Origin: Saccharofermentans sp.
GTDB taxonomy: Bacteria; Bacillota_A; Clostridia; Saccharofermentanales; Saccharofermentanaceae
Direction: 5' to 3'
Length of the DNA: 37,055 nucleotides
NCBI GenBank assembly: GCA_024692105.1
Contig: JAILMZ010000099.1
Location: 1 to 37,055, forward strand
In this document: piece after piece, positions 1 through 9,030 of the stretch
Layout: every line of letters begins with the position of its first letter
Numbering within the stretch: the stretch's first letter is position 1
The notes under the pieces: generated by a model
Told to the model about the DNA's origin: nothing
Databases searched by the model: none
What the model saw: only the letters and a program-made list of their open reading frames with translations
Position numbers and translations under genes: made by a program

Positions 1-2
1 TA

Positions 3-2129
3 TTACTTGAAGATGTGATATCTGCTGATGATAGGAGTAATTGTGTTTGCAACTGTGGACATGAGCTTGATGAAGATGTCCAGAGCAACGCCTACAACGT
101 CCTTACGTGTATCACCGATCGTATCACCGGTAACAGCTGCCTTGTGTGCAGGAGATCCCTTTGCGTGACCCTTGAGCATGCCCTGCTCAATGTACTTCTT
201 AGCGTTGTCGAATGCACCACCGGAGTTACCCATGAAGATAGCTCTCGGGATAGCAACGATAGTAGCACCAACGAGGATACCGCCTACGAACTCAGGTCCG
301 AGGAGGAAGCCGCCGATTACAGGAATGAGGAGAGCGAGAACTGAAGGAACTACCATTCTGCGGATAGCTTCCTTAGCAGCCATAGCGATCATCATGTTGT
401 AGTCAGGCTTAGCCTTACCTTCAAGTACTTCCTGTGTCATCTGCTTGTCACCGACATCAGCCATGATCTTAGCTGCGTCGATTGTGTTATCTGTAAGGAT
501 AGCGCTGAAGTATTCAACAAGAGCACCACCGAGGATACCACCTGCAACTACGAAGAATGTAGCGAAGTTAAGTACAGGAACTGCAACATCACCGGAATAG
601 CTGCCTACGTATGCCATGATGAGGGATACTGTAGCGAATGCAGCAGAACCGATAGCGAAGCCCTTACCGATAGCAGCTGTTGTATTACCAACTGCGTCGA
701 GCTTATCTGTGATCTTACGAACGTCAGGTGCGAGGTGGCAAGCTTCTGCAAGACCGCCTGCATTATCTGCGATAGGACCGAAAGCATCGATGGAAACTGT
801 AGCACCAACGAATGCGAGCATACCGAGAGCGGAAATTGCGATACCGTAAGAACCGCCGATGATACCTGATACGATCAAAGCGATGATGATAACGAGTACA
901 GGGAGAAGAACTGATCTTGAACCGACAGCGTCACCCTTTGTAACAACGAAAGCCTCACCCTCTGTGCACATCTCAGCAAGCTTCTGAGTAGGCTTGTGAT
1001 CTGTGGATGTGTAGTACTCTGTGATGATACCGATTGCGATACCTGCAACGATACCCATTACGGAAGAAACCCAGGGGGAAGCCCAGCCGAGCTTGAAATC
1101 ATCATAAAGAGGAACACTGTTGAAGATCAGGTAGGAAGCAACGCCGCCGAAAACAACTGTGCAGCCTGCGGAGATCCATGTGGAGAGGTCGAGCTCTCTT
1201 GACGGATTGTCACCCATCTTCTTGATGTTAGCGAGACCCAGACCGATAAGGCATCCGACAAGGCCGCAGCCTGCGAGGATGATCGGGAAAAGGATCGTAG
1301 CATCGAATGTTGTATCAGCAACCTTACCGCCGTGTGTCTGATAGAGAGTAACAGCGATCATGATGGAAGCGGACATTGTAGCAACGAAAGACTCAAGGAG
1401 GTCTGAGCAGTTACCTGCGATATCGTTAACGTTATCACCGATGAAGTCTGCGATCGTGTTAGGGATTCTTGAGTCGTCTTCAGGCAGGTCGTGTCTGAGC
1501 TTACCGAGGATATCTGAAGAGATATCAGCAGCCTTTGTGTAGTTACCGCCTGCAACACGGTTGAACATAGCAACGATGGAGCAGCCGAGAGAATATGTGG
1601 ATATTCTCATGATGTAGGGATTGCATGTAAGACCTGCGATAAGGCCTGTGCTCTCTGCATCATGCTTTACGCCGCCGAAACAAAGGAGAACTGCGAGAAG
1701 TCCCAGCATACCGAAGCCCTGAACTGCAAGGCCGCTGATGGAACCGCCGCAAAGTGCAACCTTAACGGTCTCACCGATCGAAAGGCTCTCTCTTGCCTTG
1801 TTCGATGTACGAACGTTAGCGTATGTAGCGCTCTGCATACCGAGAACGCAAACGATAGAGCTCATAAGTGCGCCCATGAGGAATGTGATACCAGATGTCT
1901 TCTCAACAAAGAGTGTGAAGATAACGGCAACAACACCTACCACGATGGCGATGCTCTTGTACTCCGTCTTAAGGAATGTCTGCGCACCGGAACGGATGAT
2001 ACCGGAGAGTTCGATCATCTCAGGTGTTCCTTCAGGCATCTTCTTAATACGGAAGTAATTGAACGCAACGTAGATGAGTGCAAGCACAACTACGCCGAGT
2101 ACGATTAACCAGGAAGTCGTTAAAGGCAT
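3..2129 (-). CDS. hppA: Membrane-bound ion-translocating pyrophosphatase (K+-dependent type)
   Basis: Integral membrane enzyme that hydrolyses PPi and uses the energy to pump H+ and/or Na+ out of the cell. The 708 residues match the family length, with about 16 hydrophobic segments. The substrate-site acids are present: KAAD (199-202), EDDSR (217-221), GDNVND (231-236), ADNAGG (454-459), GNTTAAIGKG (481-490), GDTIGDTRKD (668-677). Ala485 and Gly488 are the residues typical of K+-dependent enzymes; K+-independent ones carry Lys and Thr. Several loops depart from the usual consensus: DISSD for DVGAD, and TRKDVVGVA where PFKDTSGPS is usual. The start has an AAGGAGG site about 10 bases upstream and a good promoter further up. 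The gene stands alone, so PPi scavenging during energy-limited growth is the likely role. The pumped ion cannot be decided from sequence here. Family certain, subtype inferred. Confidence 0.95.
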   Translation of the reverse strand: MPLTTSWLIVLGVVVLALIYVAFNYFRIKKMPEGTPEMIELSGIIRSGAQTFLKTEYKSIAIVVGVVAVIFTLFVEKTSGITFLMGALMSSIVCVLGMQSATYANVRTSNKARESLSIGETVKVALCGGSISGLAVQGFGMLGLLAVLLCFGGVKHDAESTGLIAGLTCNPYIMRISTYSLGCSIVAMFNRVAGGNYTKAADISSDILGKLRHDLPEDDSRIPNTIADFIGDNVNDIAGNCSDLLESFVATMSASIMIAVTLYQTHGGKVADTTFDATILFPIILAGCGLVGCLIGLGLANIKKMGDNPSRELDLSTWISAGCTVVFGGVASYLIFNSVPLYDDFKLGWASPWVSSVMGIVAGIAIGIITEYYTSTDHKPTQKLAEMCTEGEAFVVTKGDAVGSRSVLLPVLVIIIALIVSGIIGGSYGIAISALGMLAFVGATVSIDAFGPIADNAGGLAEACHLAPDVRKITDKLDAVGNTTAAIGKGFAIGSAAFATVSLIMAYVGSYSGDVAVPVLNFATFFVVAGGILGGALVEYFSAILTDNTIDAAKIMADVGDKQMTQEVLEGKAKPDYNMMIAMAAKEAIRRMVVPSVLALLIPVIGGFLLGPEFVGGILVGATIVAIPRAIFMGNSGGAFDNAKKYIEQGMLKGHAKGSPAHKAAVTGDTIGDTRKDVVGVALDIFIKLMSTVANTITPIISRYHIFK

Positions 2130-2183
2130 GACTATGGTTCCTCCTTATTAAATATAAACTTTGATTTGGAATTTACCGCAAAG

Positions 2184-2212
2184 ATTATACAGATAAACAT
2201 ATTCTTTGGCAA
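2184..2212 (-). promoter_or_regulatory. Sigma-A type promoter of hppA
   Basis: On the minus strand TTGCCA (2207-2212) and a perfect TATAAT (2184-2189) are separated by 17 bases. This gives a leader of about 50 bases before the hppA start. It lies just downstream of the terminator of the preceding DUF4428 gene, so hppA is probably transcribed alone. Confidence 0.75.
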
Positions 2213-2297
2213 TCAAATCATCTCGTTATATTAGATAAAAACGGAACCTGCAAATAGTGCCATTTGCAAACATTATCTTTCCGTAATAAAACTCAGC

Positions 2298-2337
2298 AAA
2301 AAAAGTGGGGTGACAGCCACCCAATACTGTCACCCCG
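2298..2337 (-). terminator. Rho-independent terminator of the DUF4428 gene
   Basis: Perfect 10-bp inverted repeat GGGGTGACAG (2307-2316) / CTGTCACCCC (2327-2336) with a 10-base loop. On the minus strand it is followed by a T-run (A-run 2298-2304 on plus). It ends transcription about 50 bases after the stop codon of the gene at 2386-3252. Confidence 0.9.
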
Positions 2338-2385
2338 GTGTCCTTAGTCCATTCCACCCTGCCGAAGAAGGATAGAATTAAAAGC

Positions 2386-3252
2386 TTAGCTGACCTGTGC
2401 TTCAGCCGCATCAGCCTTTGCAGAGTATGCGGAAAGACCACTGGACTCTGCAGCTGCCGTGGAAGCCTGTGCCTGCTCCATCTGTGCCTGAAGCTTCTCT
2501 GTATCTTCCTCGCCGCTTACTGCAGACTTGATAGCACTGCCCATGAGTTTTGCCATGTCGACCTGAGCCTGGAGTTCCCTCTTCTCCTGCTTGCTCATGC
2601 CGAAACTGAAGAGAGCGTGCTGGTTGTCATAAACGCCGAAGATATAGTTAAGATGCGATATTACATTATCTGCATACTGGGTATCCTTCTCGGATGTCCT
2701 CAGGCAGATCTTGATGTCTCTTGTGTTGTAAGGATATGCGTGAGCACCCTTGTTCTTGGTATCTGTTGAGAGCTGAACGCCCGGCTTTGCGTTTACAAGT
2801 CTGATGAGAACGCCGTCTTCCTTGAAAGTCTTGGGCTTACCGGGTTCTGTCGGTTCATTCATCTCTGTATAGAGCTCATAACTGTCGATCTCGTCATATC
2901 TTATGACCTCGTGATTGAGCTTTGTGACTCCGGCCTTCTTGTTCTCGATAACGACAAATCCGTGATCATCGTAGAAGTAGAACCCCTTGTCCTTCTTCTT
3001 GCTCTCGAAACGCTGTACCTTGGAGTTAAGCAGGATCTCCTGATAGATCTTCTCTCTCTTCTCCATGAAAGCGATATGCTCCTGGACTGTCTCTTTATCC
3101 ATCTCGGATACTCTTACAAAGCTGCTGCACTTTTTCTTGCAGTCGTTGCAAACGTATTCCTTATTCTTGATCTTCTCTCTGCTCATCGGGCCGCACTCGG
3201 CACCGCAAAGGCAGCATGTCTGCTTTCCGAATAAATTACTGAAAAATCCCAT
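2386..3252 (-). CDS. DUF4428-type zinc-ribbon protein
   Basis: A 288-residue cytoplasmic protein; no signal peptide or membrane segment. The N-terminus has two CxxC pairs (Cys13/16 and Cys35/38) plus Cys14, Cys20 and Cys42, the layout of the DUF4428 domain, probably binding zinc. Residues about 85-210 (FYFYDDHGFVVI, then YDEIDSYEL and RLVNAK) resemble the small beta-sheet, PH-like domains often joined to such ribbons. The C-terminal 60 residues are rich in Ala, Gln, Glu and Ser and probably form a helix or coil. The start has AGGAGG about 10 bases upstream. It is flanked by the ftsY terminator and its own, so it is a single-gene unit. Function unknown: a DNA, RNA or protein adaptor is possible, but nothing in the sequence decides it. 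Confidence 0.8.
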   Translation of the reverse strand: MGFFSNLFGKQTCCLCGAECGPMSREKIKNKEYVCNDCKKKCSSFVRVSEMDKETVQEHIAFMEKREKIYQEILLNSKVQRFESKKKDKGFYFYDDHGFVVIENKKAGVTKLNHEVIRYDEIDSYELYTEMNEPTEPGKPKTFKEDGVLIRLVNAKPGVQLSTDTKNKGAHAYPYNTRDIKICLRTSEKDTQYADNVISHLNYIFGVYDNQHALFSFGMSKQEKRELQAQVDMAKLMGSAIKSAVSGEEDTEKLQAQMEQAQASTAAAESSGLSAYSAKADAAEAQVS

Positions 3253-3340
3253 CTGAAGCTCCTCCTGAAGTTGATACTGTGATTCTACAAATCCCTAAGA
3301 TCAAAAACTATCACCCATTCGTACCATTTTTCTCTGAGTA

Positions 3341-3368
3341 AACAAAACGGCCCGTTTATGCGGACCGT
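3341..3368 (-). terminator. Rho-independent terminator after ftsY
   Basis: On the minus strand ACGGTCCG (3361-3368) pairs with CGGGCCGT (3347-3354) around a 6-base loop, with one U-G pair. TTTTGTTT follows. It lies about 25 bases after the ftsY stop and closes the rnc-smc-ftsY unit. Confidence 0.8.
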
Positions 3369-3393
3369 CAGTAATTATGTTACTTGATTAAAT

Positions 3394-4308
3394 TTACTCT
3401 TCCGTCAGTGAATCGATGAATATGTCGGGATCAAAATCGACCAGATCCTCTTCACCCTCGCCAAGGCCTGCAAGCACGACAGGTTTGCCTGTGTTATAAG
3501 CGACTGCGATGGCGACGCCGCCTTTCGCGCTTCCGTCGAGTTTGGTGATGCCGATGTAGTCGAGTTCTGCAGCTTCAGAGAATGCTTCCGCCTGGAGCAC
3601 AGCATTCTGACCTGTTGTGGCATCGATGATGAGCATGGACTTGAGCGAAGCATCGGGAGCCTCTCTAACGATGATCCTTCTGATCTTGGACAGCTCATCC
3701 ATTAGGTTCTTCTTGTTGTGAAGTCTTCCTGCAGTATCGATGATGAGGACATCCGCCTTACGCGCTGTTGCGGCATGCACCGCGTCGAAAACGACAGCCG
3801 CGGGATCCGCTCCGTCCGAACCTTGTGAGATGACCGTAGTGTCGGTCCTCTCTCCCCAAGCCTTAAGCTGTTCGACGGCAGCCGCACGGAAAGTGTCTGC
3901 GGCAGCAAGGATGACCTTCTTGCCCTGTTTTTTATATCTGAGTGCGAGCTTGCCCGAAGTAGTGGTCTTGCCCGTACCGTTGACGCCGATCATGAGAAGG
4001 ATGTTGAGTCTGCCCTGCTCTGGTTCATAGACCTGTTTCGTGCCGAGGATATCCAGCATCTTGCGCTTTACCGAAGCGTAGACAGCCTCTTTGCTGTCAT
4101 CGCCGGTCTTCTTGATGTCCGCCTTAACCTGGTCGATTATCTCTTCGGAAGCCTGGAAACCGCAGTCTGCACGTACCAGGAGCTCCTCGAGTTCATCGAG
4201 CATATCCTCGTCGAAATGTCCGCTTCCGGCAGCAAGTCTCGTAAAACCGCTGCTGAAGAAGTTGCGTGTGTTGGCAAGGCCTTCTTTGAATCTTTCGAAT
4301 ATGCCCAT
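3394..4308 (-). CDS. ftsY: Signal recognition particle receptor GTPase FtsY
   Basis: SRP receptor GTPase that docks ribosome-SRP complexes at the membrane for cotranslational insertion. The 304 residues have an N domain (about 1-95), then the NG GTPase with G1 GVNGTGKT (108-115), the insertion-box motif DTFRAAAVEQL (138-148), DTAGR (191-195), TKLDG (255-259) and the closing GLGEGEEDL segment. The long acidic A domain of E. coli FtsY is absent, as usual in Firmicutes. The start codon overlaps the smc stop (TGATG) and a GGAG site lies inside the smc 3' end, so translation is probably coupled. The ylxM-ffh pair that often follows ftsY is not downstream here. Confidence 0.97.
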   Translation of the reverse strand: MGIFERFKEGLANTRNFFSSGFTRLAAGSGHFDEDMLDELEELLVRADCGFQASEEIIDQVKADIKKTGDDSKEAVYASVKRKMLDILGTKQVYEPEQGRLNILLMIGVNGTGKTTTSGKLALRYKKQGKKVILAAADTFRAAAVEQLKAWGERTDTTVISQGSDGADPAAVVFDAVHAATARKADVLIIDTAGRLHNKKNLMDELSKIRRIIVREAPDASLKSMLIIDATTGQNAVLQAEAFSEAAELDYIGITKLDGSAKGGVAIAVAYNTGKPVVLAGLGEGEEDLVDFDPDIFIDSLTEE

Positions 4309-7300
4309 CAGTCAAGCTCCATTGAAAGGATCTTAGATATACCGCGCTCAGCCATCGTGACGCCGTAGATCTGGTCGCAGGCTTCCATCGTACCCTTACG
4401 GTGCGTGACAACCATGAATTGTGTCTTCTTGCTGTAGCGCTTTAAGAAGTCGGTAAACCTTACGATGTTTGCATCGTCTAATGCCGCCTCGACCTCGTCC
4501 AGGATTACGAACGGAGAAGGCTTGAGTTCAAGGATGGCAAACAGCAATGCGATTGCCGTAAGACATTTCTCACCGCCGGAGAGAAGCGACAGTGTCTTAA
4601 GCGTCTTTCCGGGAGGCATGGCCTTGATCTCGATATTGCAATTAAGAACGTCGTCTCCGTCAAGCACGATCTCTGCTGTACCGCCGCCGAAGAGGTCGAC
4701 GAATACCTGCTTGAAGTTCTCGTTGATTATCTTGAAGTGCTCGCTGAACTGAGTCTCCATCTCGGCGATGAGTTCTGCGATGAGTTTCTCGAGATCCTTC
4801 TTGGCATTCTCGATATCCTCACGCTGTGAGTTCATGAAGTCGAGTCTCTCGGACAGTTCCTTGAACTCATCAATGGCACCCAGATTAACGGGGCCGATCT
4901 GCTTGATCTTATTCTTGAGCGAAGTGATCTGCTTTGCCTGCTCACCCGGTTTCTCGACGGGCTTCGCGGATTCCCTGACATTGTCATAAGTGACTTCATA
5001 GTCTTCCCAAAGCTTGTTCTTATCGATGTCTATCTCGGTGAAATACCTGTCGTATTTTGCAACGAGATTATTAAGCTTATTCTGAAGCTCGTTGATCGCA
5101 TTCGTAGCATCGGAAAGTCTGTCGGAGAATGAAGCAAGCTTAACGTTGACCTCATCCCTTCTTGCGGAAAGCTGCGCGATCTTGTCCTCATAGACCTTCT
5201 CTTCAGCGTGGACTTTCTCGATCTCTTTATCGAAAGAATCGATCTCTTTGTCGATCTGGGCAATAAGATTACGCGTCTCTTCCATCTCGGCTTTCTTATT
5301 CTCGATTGCCGTATCTGTCTGCTTGATCTGCCCTTTGATATGGTCTGCCAGATTGAGCACTCCGTTACGCTCCGCGATCTTCCTGTCGGTAAGCGAGACG
5401 AACTCTGCTTCCTTCTCACGAAGTGCATTGAGCTTATCGTTGAATTCCTTGGTCTTTGCGTCGCTCTCTTCGATGCTGTCTTTGAAGTCGGCAAGTTCGT
5501 CCTCGATCTCGGATTCTATTCGTACAAGCTCATCTATGTCTTCTTCGAGCCTGATCTTATCCTTGGAGATCGTGCTGATATTCTCATCGAAGCTTGCGGA
5601 ATCTTCTTTTGCAGTCTTGAGTTTCTCTTCGGTATTCGCGTATTCGTTCTCGGCCTTGACTTCTTCAAGCGTATAGAACTTAAGCTGTTCGCCGAGCATC
5701 TCGAGTTCGCGCTTCAGAGTACCGATGCCGTCGTCGACTTCCTGACGTGATTCTTCGGAATTGGCAAGCTTCTCTTCGAGGCTTGCGATAGACTTGGTAA
5801 GAGTATCTATCTCCTTGGCCCTTCCGAGGATGCCCACACCGGACTTCTTGACGCTTCCGCCGGTAAGCGAACCGCCGGGGTTGACGGAGTCTCCTGACAG
5901 GGAGATTACTTTCGCGTTATGGTTGATGCGTGATGCAATGCGTCTTGCGGAATCGAGCGTATCGGATACGATTATCCTTCCGAGAAGGTTCGATACGATA
6001 TCCTCAAGTTCCTTGTCGCACTTGACGAGTTCGGATGCCATGCCGATGTAGCCGTCCTCGCCCATTGCCTTGTCCTGCAGCGACTGCTCCAGATCACGCG
6101 GCTTGATGTTCTCGATGGGCAGGAACGTAACTCTGCCGAGCTTATTGTCCTTAAGAAAACCGATAAGCCTGGAAGCATCTTCTTCAGTCTTGGTTACTAC
6201 ATTATGAATGCCGTTGCCGAGAGCGATCTCGATGGCGGTCTGATACTTGGTGTCAGTTGTGATGAGGTCGCCTAAGATACCGACGATGCGCCTCTTGACG
6301 CTGCCGTCGTTCTCGGCCTCCTGCACGAGCCTTCTTACGGACTCCTGATAGCCTTCCTTGCGGCGCTCCAAGTCCTTCAAAGTCTTGAGCCTTGCCTCAT
6401 CTGCGGAAAGCTTTCTGTTGTGCTCATCGAAGAACTGACTGAGCTCGACCTGCTTGCCCCTTAATTCTTCGAGTTTCTTGTTGCGTTTATCGATATCGGA
6501 AAGGACTTCGCCTTTCTTCTGCTTCATGTCGAGGCGGTTTCTGTCCTTGGCTTCGAGTTCGCCTTCAAGTGCCTCAAGGTTGCCGGCGGCATTGAGTCTC
6601 TGCTCGGACAGTTCGGTTATCCTGGCTTCCATGCCCTCGATACGGGTCTTGCCTTCGGACACTTTTCTTCTGACGTCGAAGAGTTCTGAAGTCTTCTTAT
6701 CAACGGCGCTGCTCAGATTCTTTCTGCTCAGCTCTGATTCTTCAAAAGTCTTGTAGAGTTCCTTCTGCTCTTCGGATACGGCCTCAGCCTTTGACTTTGC
6801 TTCGTTTGCCTCGACCAAGAGCCTGTCGGCTTTCTCGTTGTATTCCTTGATCTGGTCTGCGAATTCCTGCTTCTGCTTCTCGGCATCAGCGTTTGCTGCT
6901 TCCGACTCTTTGATCTTGGCTTCAGCCTGGTTCTTACGCTCGGCAGAGACCTTCTGCTCCGTAATGAGATCGTGCTCTTTCTCGGTGAGGTCTGACAGGA
7001 ACTGTCTGTTGTCTTCTATCTCGTTCTCGAGGTTCTCGCTCTCGTCCATCTCAGCCTTGTTTTCCTGGCGGAGTGACAGGAAAGCGTCTTGACGCTCGGC
7101 GATCTCTTTCTCGAGCTGTTCTTTTACAGCGGCAGAACCGCCGATCTGCTCTTCAGCTTCGGTGATCTTATGTACCAGCAAAGAGATCTCAAGCTCTTTG
7201 AGTTCTTCGTATGTCTTGTGGTAATCGCGCGCCTTGCCGGCCTGCTCTTCGAGAGGTCCCTTGCGTTCGTTGAGCTCATTAAGTACATCGTTGATCCTTA

Positions 7301-7865
7301 AGAGGTTCTGCTCGGTCGAATTGAGCTTGCGCTCTGCCTCGTCCTTACGAACCTTGTACTTAACGATACCGGATGCTTCCTCGATTACGCGGCGTCTGTC
7401 CTCGGATTTGGGCGAGAGGATATCATCGACCCTTCCCTGTCCGACAATGGAATAACCGTCCTTACCGAGACCTGTGTCCAGGAAGAGCGTGGTTATGTCC
7501 TTGAGCCTGCAGTTGACCTTATTGATGCTGTATTCGGACTCTCCGGAACGGTAAAGCCTTCTGGTTACCTGTATCTCAGGGAAATCGTAATCAAGGTATT
7601 TATCGGAATTATCGAACGTGATCGTAACTTCGGAATAGTTCATCGGCTTTCGTGCGGCAGTACCGCCGAAGATGACGTCTTCCATCTTGCCGCCGCGAAG
7701 GGACTTGACGCTCTGTTCGCCTAATACCCACCTTACCGCGTCCGTTATGTTGGATTTCCCGCTGCCGTTAGGTCCGACAACGGCCGTAAGGCCCTTCTCG
7801 AACTTGATAACGGTATAGTCAGGGAACGATTTGAATCCCTGGAGCTCCAACTTCTTTAGAAACAT
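4308..7865 (-). CDS. smc: Chromosome segregation protein SMC
   Basis: Condensin ATPase that organises and separates the chromosome with ScpA and ScpB. The 1185 residues match the family. Walker A GPNGSGKSN is at 31-39; coiled coils run about 165-505 and 680-1020 around a hinge at about 520-660 (VGILGDLI, then SLTGGSVKKSG). The ABC signature LLSGGEK is at 1094-1100 and Walker B FVILDE at 1119-1124, followed by the D-loop. An AAAGGA-type site precedes the ATG. It lies 37 bases after rnc and overlaps ftsY by one base, the common Firmicutes order rnc-smc-ftsY. All catalytic motifs are intact. Confidence 0.98.
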   Translation of the reverse strand: MFLKKLELQGFKSFPDYTVIKFEKGLTAVVGPNGSGKSNITDAVRWVLGEQSVKSLRGGKMEDVIFGGTAARKPMNYSEVTITFDNSDKYLDYDFPEIQVTRRLYRSGESEYSINKVNCRLKDITTLFLDTGLGKDGYSIVGQGRVDDILSPKSEDRRRVIEEASGIVKYKVRKDEAERKLNSTEQNLLRINDVLNELNERKGPLEEQAGKARDYHKTYEELKELEISLLVHKITEAEEQIGGSAAVKEQLEKEIAERQDAFLSLRQENKAEMDESENLENEIEDNRQFLSDLTEKEHDLITEQKVSAERKNQAEAKIKESEAANADAEKQKQEFADQIKEYNEKADRLLVEANEAKSKAEAVSEEQKELYKTFEESELSRKNLSSAVDKKTSELFDVRRKVSEGKTRIEGMEARITELSEQRLNAAGNLEALEGELEAKDRNRLDMKQKKGEVLSDIDKRNKKLEELRGKQVELSQFFDEHNRKLSADEARLKTLKDLERRKEGYQESVRRLVQEAENDGSVKRRIVGILGDLITTDTKYQTAIEIALGNGIHNVVTKTEEDASRLIGFLKDNKLGRVTFLPIENIKPRDLEQSLQDKAMGEDGYIGMASELVKCDKELEDIVSNLLGRIIVSDTLDSARRIASRINHNAKVISLSGDSVNPGGSLTGGSVKKSGVGILGRAKEIDTLTKSIASLEEKLANSEESRQEVDDGIGTLKRELEMLGEQLKFYTLEEVKAENEYANTEEKLKTAKEDSASFDENISTISKDKIRLEEDIDELVRIESEIEDELADFKDSIEESDAKTKEFNDKLNALREKEAEFVSLTDRKIAERNGVLNLADHIKGQIKQTDTAIENKKAEMEETRNLIAQIDKEIDSFDKEIEKVHAEEKVYEDKIAQLSARRDEVNVKLASFSDRLSDATNAINELQNKLNNLVAKYDRYFTEIDIDKNKLWEDYEVTYDNVRESAKPVEKPGEQAKQITSLKNKIKQIGPVNLGAIDEFKELSERLDFMNSQREDIENAKKDLEKLIAELIAEMETQFSEHFKIINENFKQVFVDLFGGGTAEIVLDGDDVLNCNIEIKAMPPGKTLKTLSLLSGGEKCLTAIALLFAILELKPSPFVILDEVEAALDDANIVRFTDFLKRYSKKTQFMVVTHRKGTMEACDQIYGVTMAERGISKILSMELD

Positions 7866-7902
7866 TAATTAATCCTTTAGTTAAAAATACCGACTAATTA
7901 TA

Positions 7903-8613
7903 TCACTTCTCGGGGAAAAGCATGAGGTACTTCTCGATTGCTTCCTGAGCGCACTTCTGCTCGGCGTCTCTCTTGCTCCTGCCTGTGGCTTTTGCAAGGA
8001 ACGAATCGTCCGCATATATCTCGACGTCGAACTCCCTTGCGTGCGCCGGTCCCCTCTCGTCCGTGACATTGAACTTAATAACGTGCTGCCTGCCCTTGAC
8101 CTGTGCAAGTTCGAGCAGCCTGCTCTTGTAATCCAGGAAGATCTCTCCGCGGACCGCCTTGTCGATGGTGTCGGAAAGAATTTTCAGGATACAAGATTTC
8201 GCGGCTTCATATCCTCCGTCATAGTAAACTGCAGCCATGACCGCCTCGAAACAATCCGCAAGGGTTGAATCCTTATCGGCGCCTCCCGTTTGCTCCTCGC
8301 CCTTGCCGAGCAGGAGATATTTTCCCATTTCGAGCCTGCGCGAGGCCTCGGCAAAGGATCTCTCGCAGACGACGATCGCTCTCGTCTTGGACAAATAACC
8401 CTCGCCTTCCTGAGGCTTCATCTTATAGAGCTCGCAGCCGACAACAAGGTCGATTACGGAGTCTCCTATAAACTCCAGCCTCTGGTTGGACTCCCAATGT
8501 CCGCCGCCGCGCTCGAAAACAAAGGTCGTGTGCGTGAAAGCTTCCTCCAGCACAGCCTTGTCCTTGAACTCGTATCCCAGAGCCTTCTCAAATTCCGAAT
8601 AGTCAGCAGCCAT
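7903..8613 (-). CDS. rnc: Ribonuclease III
   Basis: Double-strand RNA endonuclease for rRNA and mRNA processing. The 236 residues contain the catalytic domain with the signature NQRLEFIGDSV (43-53) and metal-binding Glu47, Asp51, Asp120 and Glu123. A double-stranded RNA-binding domain follows at about 160-232 (DYKSRLLEL to AQEAIEKYL). The N-terminus aligns with normal RNase III, so the ATG is likely right. There is no recognisable Shine-Dalgarno between it and the acpP terminator, whose T-tract ends 9 bases upstream. Expression may depend on read-through from acpP or on a promoter overlapping the terminator (TATTAA at 8618-8623). First gene of rnc-smc-ftsY. Confidence 0.97.
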   Translation of the reverse strand: MAADYSEFEKALGYEFKDKAVLEEAFTHTTFVFERGGGHWESNQRLEFIGDSVIDLVVGCELYKMKPQEGEGYLSKTRAIVVCERSFAEASRRLEMGKYLLLGKGEEQTGGADKDSTLADCFEAVMAAVYYDGGYEAAKSCILKILSDTIDKAVRGEIFLDYKSRLLELAQVKGRQHVIKFNVTDERGPAHAREFDVEIYADDSFLAKATGRSKRDAEQKCAQEAIEKYLMLFPEK

Positions 8614-8620
8614 AGATTTA

Positions 8621-8657
8621 ATAAAAAGGCTGAATGCGTAAAACTACACATTCAGCC
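8621..8657 (-). terminator. Rho-independent terminator between acpP and rnc
   Basis: Perfect 9-bp stem: GGCTGAATG (8628-8636) and CATTCAGCC (8649-8657) around a 12-base loop, followed on the minus strand by TTTTT. It lies 31 bases after the acpP stop and only 9 bases from the rnc start codon. It probably produces a short, abundant acpP mRNA and lets only part of transcription into rnc. Confidence 0.88.
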
Positions 8658-8688
8658 ACAGTTTGCAGTTTATATGCAGGGACTGATA

Positions 8689-8934
8689 TCAGCCCTCCAT
8701 CAGGTTCTGAACGTACTCAACAGCGTCCTTAACCGTAGCAACCTTCTCGGCAACATCGTCAGGGATCTCGATATCGAATTCCTGCTCCATAGCCATGACG
8801 AGCTCTACCATGTCAAGAGAATCAGCGTTGAGATCGTCAACGAAAGATGAATCCTCTGTAATAGTATCCTCATCAACACCAAGCTGGTCTACGATCATCT
8901 GCTTAATGCTCTTAAAGAGTTCTTCGTTTGTCAT
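8689..8934 (-). CDS. acpP: Acyl carrier protein
   Basis: Carries growing acyl chains during fatty-acid synthesis on a 4'-phosphopantetheine arm. The 81 residues are acidic and helical. The attachment site is Ser39 in [12 protein letters not shown], and helix II and III residues [11 protein letters not shown] are typical. GGAGG stands about 10 bases before the ATG. It has its own promoter (8976-9002) and terminator (8621-8657). No fatty-acid synthesis genes (plsX, fabD, fabG) lie upstream, unlike many Firmicutes; pgsA and rimO are there instead. Confidence 0.97.
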   Translation of the reverse strand: MTNEELFKSIKQMIVDQLGVDEDTITEDSSFVDDLNADSLDMVELVMAMEQEFDIEIPDDVAEKVATVKDAVEYVQNLMEG

Positions 8935-8975
8935 GTGTATTTACCTCCGTGATTAAAATCAACCTACAGATTGTT

Positions 8976-9002
8976 TTTATATTAAAGTGCGGATAATGTC
9001 AA
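8976..9002 (-). promoter_or_regulatory. Probable promoter of acpP
   Basis: A consensus -35 TTGACA on the minus strand (8997-9002) is followed after 15 bases by TATAAA (8976-8981). The spacing is short, but the -35 is perfect and the position, about 45 bases before the start codon, fits. No clear FapR-like operator was seen. Confidence 0.55.
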
Positions 9003-9030
9003 TAGGCATTATTTTGATTATCGAAGTATT

